A DNA stretch of 48,970 bases from Candidatus Geocrenenecus dongiae. Its GTDB lineage: Archaea; Thermoproteota; Nitrososphaeria_A; Caldarchaeales; Wolframiiraptoraceae. Within the stretch, counting starts at the first letter, position 1. Each line of letters begins with the position of its first letter. The notes under the pieces were generated by a model. That model worked only from the letters and a program-made list of their open reading frames with translations. It made no database searches and was not told where the DNA came from. A program made the translations under genes and the position numbers. Location of the stretch: the NCBI GenBank assembly GCA_023267855.1, contig JALNLN010000013.1, forward strand, positions 1-48,970, written 5' to 3'. Below, one piece after another: positions 43,025 to 48,970 of this stretch.

Positions 43025-44704
43025 TTAATGTGTGCTTAACTTATGTTCTCCGGTTTTCTTATCTTCAGAGTATTTTATTGCATTCATTATATATTGTAAG
43101 TAAATTGGGGATGGTTTATTTGGACGACTCTTGAATTCTGGATGGAATTGTACTCCAACTATCCACCCATCTCTCAACTCTATTCCTGCAATGTATCCTC
43201 CTTCCGTATATGCTGAGATAACAAGTCCATGTTCTTCACATTTCCTAGCATACTCTGGATTTATATTGTATCTATGTCTAAATCTCTCGTAGATGATTTC
43301 TGAACGATATGCTTCATACAGCTTTGTATTTTTCTTCAATAAAATTTTCATTGAACCTAGCATCATCGTTCCACCTTTAGATTTAAGACCTCTTTGTTCT
43401 TCTAGCAAGTCTACAACTGGATGAGGTGTGTATGGATTTATCTCTGTGGAGTTAGCTTCTTCTAATTTTAAGTATTCTCTTACAAAAGCTATGAAGAGTA
43501 GTTGTGCACCAAAACATATTCCTAGAAATGGAATCTTATTCTTAATTGCATATCTTGCTGAAGCAATCATTCCCTCCGTACCACGTTCTCCAAATCCTGG
43601 TGTTAACAATATACCATCATAATTAGATAATATTGAGAGTTTTCTAGAATCTTCTTCGAACATTTCAGATTCTAGGAAGTGTAGCTTAACCTTCGAGTTA
43701 TAGTAAGCTGCAGCATGTTTTAATGCTTCATTTATACTAATGTAGCTATCTACTATCTTACAGTATTTTCCCACAACCGCTATATCTATTATTCTACTTG
43801 GATTCTTGAATCTATTAACGACCCCCTCCCATTCTTTTAATTTATCTATGTGGAGAGAATCTTCTAGATTGAGTAATCTACATAAGAGTGATCCCAGATT
43901 CTGCTGCTCGAAGATTAATGGTAGCTCGTATATCGTTTCTATATCTGGATCTGATATTACTGCTTCTCTGGAAACATTACTAAATAAACTTATCTTTTCT
44001 TTAATATCTTCTGGCAGTATGGTGTTGCTTCTAGCTATTATTATATCTGGTTGCAGTCCCATGCTCTGAAGAGTTCTAACACTATGTTGTGTAGGTTTTG
44101 TTTTATGTTGTCCAACAGTATCGAGGTATGGGACTAGAGTAACATGTATGAGGACAGTATTATTTTTCCCAAGTTCTATTCTGAGTTGTCTAATAGCTTC
44201 TAGGTAAGGCATGGTCTCGATGTCTCCCACAGTCCCTCCTACCTCGATTATAAATACGTCTGGATTCTTTCTCTTAACTGCTCGAAGTATTCTCTTTTTT
44301 ATCTCATCTGTAACATGTGGAATAACCTGAACAGTCTTACCTAGGAAATCGCCGAATCTCTCTTTAAGTACTATTGCTAGATAAACTTGACCTGAAGTTA
44401 TATTATTCTGTGGATGCATATTGATATCTAGGAATCTTTCATATGTACCGAAGTCTTGGTCTACTTCAGCGATATTGTAGATGTAGCCTGGAACAGGCTC
44501 AAATTTCCATACTTCTTCACATACGAAGACTTCGCCATGTTCTATAGGGTTTAGAGTTCCAGGATCAACATTCAAGTATGGATCTATCTTCATCATATCA
44601 ACTGTATATCCTCTAAATTGAAGTATCTTCCCTATAGATGCTGCAGCAACGCCTTTTCCAAGCCCGCTCAACACACCTCCAGTAATAAATATTATTCGAA
44701 CCAT
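43025..44704 (-). CDS. pyrG: CTP synthase
   Basis: Makes CTP from UTP, ATP and glutamine. N-terminal synthetase domain ([40 protein letters not shown], and GGTVGDIE) and C-terminal class I glutamine amidotransferase domain with nucleophile Cys in LGICFGAQ, and HPEFKSRP near the end. Length of 559 is typical. I take the ATG at 44704; a TTG one codon earlier is also in frame. The nucleophile elbow reads GICFGAQ where most CTP synthases have GICLGMQ. Confidence 0.97.
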   Translation of the reverse strand: MVRIIFITGGVLSGLGKGVAAASIGKILQFRGYTVDMMKIDPYLNVDPGTLNPIEHGEVFVCEEVWKFEPVPGYIYNIAEVDQDFGTYERFLDINMHPQNNITSGQVYLAIVLKERFGDFLGKTVQVIPHVTDEIKKRILRAVKRKNPDVFIIEVGGTVGDIETMPYLEAIRQLRIELGKNNTVLIHVTLVPYLDTVGQHKTKPTQHSVRTLQSMGLQPDIIIARSNTILPEDIKEKISLFSNVSREAVISDPDIETIYELPLIFEQQNLGSLLCRLLNLEDSLHIDKLKEWEGVVNRFKNPSRIIDIAVVGKYCKIVDSYISINEALKHAAAYYNSKVKLHFLESEMFEEDSRKLSILSNYDGILLTPGFGERGTEGMIASARYAIKNKIPFLGICFGAQLLFIAFVREYLKLEEANSTEINPYTPHPVVDLLEEQRGLKSKGGTMMLGSMKILLKKNTKLYEAYRSEIIYERFRHRYNINPEYARKCEEHGLVISAYTEGGYIAGIELRDGWIVGVQFHPEFKSRPNKPSPIYLQYIMNAIKYSEDKKTGEHKLSTH

Positions 44705-44968
44705 CAATATCCACCACTCACTCTAAATACAATCCCTCTAGATTCTCTAGAAGAATTGATGTAGATACTGTAAACATACTGATTTTCCGTAATCTCTAAT
44801 TTACTATACACTATTGCCCACTCTACACTTATCTAAAGAGATTTAATATGGTTTACTCTTTTATCTCAACTCTGCTCCGATCTAGATATTCTCAGAGTAA
44901 TTTAATGAGAAATCTGTAGCTTTATCTCTCTTTTCTTTTCTTAGATTTACTAAGACTTCCGGGGAAAG

Positions 44969-45637
44969 CTATATTCTTATAAGGTTCTGGTAGCCTAGTT
45001 TTTCAATTATTATGTATCCTGCTAGATCGAAAATATGTTTAGCTTTTAGGAGGATTGCAGAATCGCTTGTACATACTACTCCATCTACTCTTGATAAGAT
45101 GGAGTCAACTGTTTTCGATAACTCTACATAGAGATCTAGATCTAGGTTTCTCAATATTTCTTTCATCATCTTTGCTATTTCTCCACTTTTACTTACCTGA
45201 GATTCATAGAGTACAGTAATTCTAGATACATCTAATTCTTTAAGACTAGAGCCGATTAATCTAATGGATGTAGATGTGCACTCGGATATTCTGTATTTAC
45301 CGTATACTTCAGAGAAATCTCTTACTATTCCATCATCACATAATGCTAGTTCATGATTTTTTAAAGCTGCTTCAACTGTATTCAGTACGTTGAAGCCATC
45401 TATCCAAACATTCTTACCTCTAACTTCCTTCGCCGACAGCTTCTTCTTCGATACTACTTCAACTTCATACTCAGAATAGACAGATCTGTATAAGATTAAT
45501 CTCTCACTTTTATCAAGTAGATATTTATCTCCAATAATTTTTAACACAGTTTCTTTATGATAGCCTCTGTTAAGTAGATATCTTAAATCTTTCGCAGCTT
45601 CTCTCAATACGTCTATTCTACTAGAAGTTCTATTCAA
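44969..45637 (-). CDS. DUF434-family conserved archaeal protein
   Basis: A 222-residue protein matching the COG2454/DUF434 type: an N-terminal helical part (LREAAKDLRYLLNRGYHKET) and a C-terminal part starting IDGFNVLNTVEAAL that resembles a PIN- or NYN-like nuclease fold with acidic residues (LCDDG, then VCTSDSAIL). Function is not established. The start overlaps the end of leuS by eight bases, so it is translated together with it; a link to tRNA or translation is suggested by that position only. Confidence 0.75.
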   Translation of the reverse strand: MNRTSSRIDVLREAAKDLRYLLNRGYHKETVLKIIGDKYLLDKSERLILYRSVYSEYEVEVVSKKKLSAKEVRGKNVWIDGFNVLNTVEAALKNHELALCDDGIVRDFSEVYGKYRISECTSTSIRLIGSSLKELDVSRITVLYESQVSKSGEIAKMMKEILRNLDLDLYVELSKTVDSILSRVDGVVCTSDSAILLKAKHIFDLAGYIIIEKLGYQNLIRI

Positions 45638-48530
45638 TGTAGATTCCTGGTCTGAGGGGTACTGTTATCTCAGATTTATTTAATGGATCGTAGATGTCTT
45701 GTTCTCCTTCTCTATAGATCTCTACACCTAATCCTAACTCTTTCGATATGAATTCTCTAGCTTCTCTGTAGATTTCTTCTTCTCTCTCAGCTACATTTAT
45801 TATCGTTTTCAGTTTGTAGTTTGGTGTTAGAGATGAGATTAAGTCAACATATATTTTTGCAAGTGTTGATGCTATCTTCTCCTTTCCAGGTAGTTTTGAG
45901 ATTATGGTTTTTATTATTCTCCCCATGTTTTTCTGTCCTTCTTCTTCAACAATTTTGTATATTTCTTCGATTAGATCTATCTTCTCTCTCGATGAAATAT
46001 AAATTGTTAGTTTTTCCTTCTTTCCAGGAATCAGGTTAATGATTCTCCTAACGTCTTCTATCAACTTTATGATTACCTCTTCTTGTAGTTCTGCTTCTGG
46101 ACTTATCAATTCTCCTAAGACTATAGGCCAGCTTTCAATGGATACGAAACCTTCTTTTCCAAGTATGCTCCATGCTTCTTCACATGTGAATGGTATGAAG
46201 GGTGCTAGTAGCTTTACCCAGTTCTCGATAAACGTTTTCGCTTTCTTACTTATTACTCCTTCTGTTCTCCTCAGATACCATTTCCAGTCATTATACATCC
46301 CGTAGAGTGCTTCATGACATGCTTTCCTAGTCTTCAATGATTCTAGATTCATTGTTATGCTCTTGATCCTCTTCTGGAGTTTAGACATAAGCCACCTATC
46401 CATATATGTATGTTCAACAAGTTCTGCTCTAGCAACTTCTTCAACTATCTTTAAGAACTGTTCTATCATTTGTTTTACTTCCTGTACGTTCTTCTCTCTC
46501 CAGTCTGGATCATCCATATCTTCTGCTGCTAATAATAGTGTACATCTTGTTGCATCTGCTCCATACCTAGCTATAGCTGTTTTTAGTGGTATGAATTTTC
46601 CCCTACTCTTACTCATCTTCTCTCCTTCTATCGTAATCATCCCGTTTACAGCTATCCCTCTAGGCCAATGTTTTTCATCGAATATCGCTACATGATGGAA
46701 TATGTAAAAGGTTAGATGGTTTGGGACAAGCTCTTTCGCAGAAATCCTCATATCGACAGGATACCAGTAGAGAAATTCTTCTCTCATTTCTTTTAATAAC
46801 CTTAAGTCTATCTTTAATTTGTTTGAGAGTTTGGCTGGCTCTCCCTTTCCTAGAAAGACGTAGTCGAAGAACTCGTCTGTTAATTGTTCTGGTTTAACTA
46901 ATCCCTGGTTTAAGTGTTTTGATATTGTATAGAGTGCTGGATAAATGGTGGAGTCGCTAAGTGTTTCAACTATCCATTCTGGATCCCATGGAAGCCTTGT
47001 TCCAAGACCAGTCTTCCTAGTACATGCCCAGTCTTTAAGCCAATCAACTACATTGAGAAACCATTGTCTAGCTTCTTCTGGAATTATCTTCATGTTTAAA
47101 ATATGTTCTTTAACTTTAGATTTCCACTCAGGATCAGAATATGTTAGGAACCATTGATTCTCAACTATCTTGACAAGACATTCTGTTCCACATCTACATA
47201 CAACTTTCTCTGGAAGCTCCCATAAAACATCACCTAACTTCATTTCTATTAATTTATGCTTGACTTCATCTCTAGCTATGCTTACAGTTTTTCCTGAAAA
47301 TTCTCTACAATTATCTTTCATTACGCCACTATGGAATTCTTTAGAGTATATTTCTCTCGTGGCTTCTTCAAGTCTAGGATCTTTGTCATCTAATATCTTC
47401 ATTTTTTCAACTATCTCTACTGCTGGATATTCTCCATACCCTTCAACCTTAATTATAGATATTGGTTTTATCTTTTCAACTATTTCCTTGATATTGTATT
47501 TATCCCATTTGGATGAGGTTTTAAGTGTTAGTAGTCCTGCATAATCGTATGGAGCGTGTCCTGGAACGCTGTACACTACACCTGTACCAAAATCTGGATC
47601 TACAAATTCTGCTGGAAGTATTGGGACTTCAATATCTATTAAAGGTGTTTTAGCATACTTTCCAATAAGTGTGTCTGGATTTACAGCGTCAAGTATTTTT
47701 ACATTTTTCTTTTGTTCAGATAGTTTTAGAGCTGCTTTACGAGAGACGATGAGCTTCTTTCCATCTACTTCTATCAAGACATATTCATGGTTGGGGTTAA
47801 GCCAGATATTTGTTACACCGAAGATTGTTTCAGGTCTAAGAGTTGCAGCTGCAAGATATGCCCCGTCAATACTAAAGAGGACTATTGTGTATTCTTGTGG
47901 AGAAACACCTTCTCCAATAAGTCTATCGTGGTCTCCTGTTGGACTTTGACATTTCGGACACCATACTACTGGATGCTTACCTAAGGCAACATACTTCTTC
48001 TTCCTCAATGTATTGTACTGCCATTTAATGAAGTAGCTGTAGTATGGATGGAGATCGGTTGTATAGAATTCTCTTCTAAAATCTACTGAAAAACCTATTG
48101 CCTCAACCACCTTCCTATTTTCTTCAGTGTAGTATTTGCTTATGTATGCTGGATCTGTAAATTTTTCTACTATTTCTGGCGGTACTCCATCTATCTCTAT
48201 CAATACTTTTCTTATGAATTGGTCTCCTTGTTTTAATCTTTCAGATGTTCCTGCAACTGCTTCTCCCGTCCAGTGCCAAGCCCATGGAAAGAGAACATTG
48301 TATCCTTGCATTCTCTTAAATCTAGCATAAACATCCCCTCTTGTGAATGTGAATCCATGACCTATGTGAAGTGGTCCGTTCTGATATGAGTAGGGTACAC
48401 ATATCATGAACTTAGGTTTAGAAGGATCTGGATCTGCTTCAAATATTCTTGCCTGCTTCCACTTCTCCATCCATTTCTTCTCATAGGGTACAGCCGACTC
48501 AATAATTGTAGCCTTCTGCTCAACTACCAT
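45630..48530 (-). CDS. leuS: Leucyl-tRNA synthetase, archaeal type
   Basis: Charges tRNA-Leu; class I synthetase with editing domain. HIGHG at 55-59, editing-domain region around LRPETIFGVTNIW near 230-242 and GTGVVYSVPGHAPYDY, and KMSKSRGKFIPL in the catalytic core near 635. The 966-residue length and the C-terminal extension (CP1 placement and tail) are those of archaeal/eukaryotic LeuRS. It is the first gene of a two-gene unit with the DUF434 gene. Confidence 0.97.
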   Translation of the reverse strand: MVVEQKATIIESAVPYEKKWMEKWKQARIFEADPDPSKPKFMICVPYSYQNGPLHIGHGFTFTRGDVYARFKRMQGYNVLFPWAWHWTGEAVAGTSERLKQGDQFIRKVLIEIDGVPPEIVEKFTDPAYISKYYTEENRKVVEAIGFSVDFRREFYTTDLHPYYSYFIKWQYNTLRKKKYVALGKHPVVWCPKCQSPTGDHDRLIGEGVSPQEYTIVLFSIDGAYLAAATLRPETIFGVTNIWLNPNHEYVLIEVDGKKLIVSRKAALKLSEQKKNVKILDAVNPDTLIGKYAKTPLIDIEVPILPAEFVDPDFGTGVVYSVPGHAPYDYAGLLTLKTSSKWDKYNIKEIVEKIKPISIIKVEGYGEYPAVEIVEKMKILDDKDPRLEEATREIYSKEFHSGVMKDNCREFSGKTVSIARDEVKHKLIEMKLGDVLWELPEKVVCRCGTECLVKIVENQWFLTYSDPEWKSKVKEHILNMKIIPEEARQWFLNVVDWLKDWACTRKTGLGTRLPWDPEWIVETLSDSTIYPALYTISKHLNQGLVKPEQLTDEFFDYVFLGKGEPAKLSNKLKIDLRLLKEMREEFLYWYPVDMRISAKELVPNHLTFYIFHHVAIFDEKHWPRGIAVNGMITIEGEKMSKSRGKFIPLKTAIARYGADATRCTLLLAAEDMDDPDWREKNVQEVKQMIEQFLKIVEEVARAELVEHTYMDRWLMSKLQKRIKSITMNLESLKTRKACHEALYGMYNDWKWYLRRTEGVISKKAKTFIENWVKLLAPFIPFTCEEAWSILGKEGFVSIESWPIVLGELISPEAELQEEVIIKLIEDVRRIINLIPGKKEKLTIYISSREKIDLIEEIYKIVEEEGQKNMGRIIKTIISKLPGKEKIASTLAKIYVDLISSLTPNYKLKTIINVAEREEEIYREAREFISKELGLGVEIYREGEQDIYDPLNKSEITVPLRPGIYIE

Positions 48531-48558
48531 CTTCGTACATAAAAAATTTTAAAACCCA

Positions 48559-48568
48559 ATATTTAAGT
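48559..48568 (-). promoter_or_regulatory. TATA-like box of leuS
   Basis: On the minus strand TTAAATATT is centred about 34 bases before the ATG at 48530, predicting a short leader. The remaining bases between leuS and the tRNA (to 48887) are AT-rich, and I see no gene there. Confidence 0.35.
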
Positions 48569-48887
48569 AAAACAGGAATTTGAGAAAAATTGATAATCGG
48601 AGCTACGTCCTACACTATTCTCTAAAGAGATCTAGATGAGGAATTGACGTTTAGAAACGTTTATGATCATAGAATTTAATTTTTAGACCTATAGATCCCA
48701 ACATCCATCTACGGTTTTTATAGAATTCCGTTTTAGCAAAATATCAAGAAAGAGAGCTAAGCAACTCTATTACTCAAAAATCTTCAGCAATCTTACCTCC
48801 ATCTTAACCCACCATCTCGAAAATAATAACTAAGAGACAAAAATAGAAGAGTAAAACTCAAATAATCTTTAGCATAATATATAATCA

Positions 48888-48970
48888 GCGGCCGTCGTCT
48901 AGTCTGGAAGGACACTGGCCTTCCGAGAATAAAAATACGGAGAAAGCCAGTGGTCCCGGGTTCAAATCCC
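48888..48970 (+). tRNA. tRNA-Gly (UCC), intron-containing, 3' end cut by window
   Basis: Acceptor 5' strand GCGGCCG (48888-48894), D arm GTC...GAC, anticodon stem CTGGC/GCCAG (48915-48919 and 48946-48950), T arm GGG-TTCAAAT-CCC to the edge. The loop holds 26 bases instead of 7, so a 19-base intron is predicted, most simply 48926-48944, between positions 37 and 38. The spliced loop is C-U-UCC-G-A with anticodon UCC (48922-48924). U33 placement rules out the Glu reading UUC. Exon bases UUCC can pair with GGAG in the intron, leaving an AAA bulge, consistent with an archaeal splicing motif. The 3' acceptor strand lies beyond the window. Confidence 0.88.

Noticed and set aside
1-48970. CRISPR array
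   Set aside because: I found no set of regularly spaced identical repeats; the only repeats seen are short operator-like elements and a protein-linker repeat.

Overview
The window is from an AT-rich, probably thermophilic archaeon of the TACK type. Evidence: class I lysyl-tRNA synthetase, archaeal LeuRS, DtdA, Hjc, a crenarchaeal-type single-OB-fold SSB, a ThiR-like regulator, the archaeal/eukaryotic ribosomal protein eL13, two tungsten-type aldehyde:ferredoxin oxidoreductases, TATA-like boxes about 26 bases before several starts (leaderless genes), and an intron-containing tRNA at the right edge. I cannot fix the genus from sequence alone.

Layout. (1) 1-5.25 kb is an accessory respiratory module: ApbE flavin transferase, a decayed fumarate-reductase-like fragment, an intact Tat-exported FAD reductase and, divergently, an unusual fusion of cytochrome b, a CARDB-like domain and a covalent-FMN domain. 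Decayed sequence lies on both sides of it. (2) 6-27.75 kb is mostly housekeeping: uS11, CPBP protease, MazG, SOD, AOR, an SHMT-like enzyme, eL13, a secreted coiled-coil protein beside a membrane-anchored winged-helix protein, Hjc with coiled-coil/zinc-ribbon and winged-helix neighbours, SSB, LysRS, a methyltransferase, DtdA, and a pterin-cofactor group (small HTH regulator, MoaD, MoeB, second AOR, MoeA with a PBP domain). (3) 27.9-38.2 kb is a second respiratory block: a Tat-exported molybdopterin oxidoreductase with FeS (B) and NrfD (C) subunits, TorD-type chaperone and NapH-like ferredoxin protein, preceded by a translationally coupled PhnD-like binding protein, histidine kinase and response regulator. 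(4) 38.2-39.2 kb is gene debris including a TnpB/OrfB remnant. (5) 39.2-48.97 kb is again housekeeping: MoeA, THUMP protein, HExxH protein, ThiR, CTP synthase, DUF434 protein, LeuRS and tRNA-Gly.

How the parts fit. The left module looks like a complete route for moving electrons from the membrane quinol pool through heme b and covalent FMN to an exported FAD reductase; ApbE would load the FMN. The block at 28-38 kb is a second exported reductase that appears to be induced by an external ligand through the binding protein and two-component pair. Both MoeA proteins, MoaD and MoeB would help make the metal-pterin cofactor that this enzyme and the two AORs need. Most intergenic inverted repeats that I could place lie at the promoters of these redox genes.
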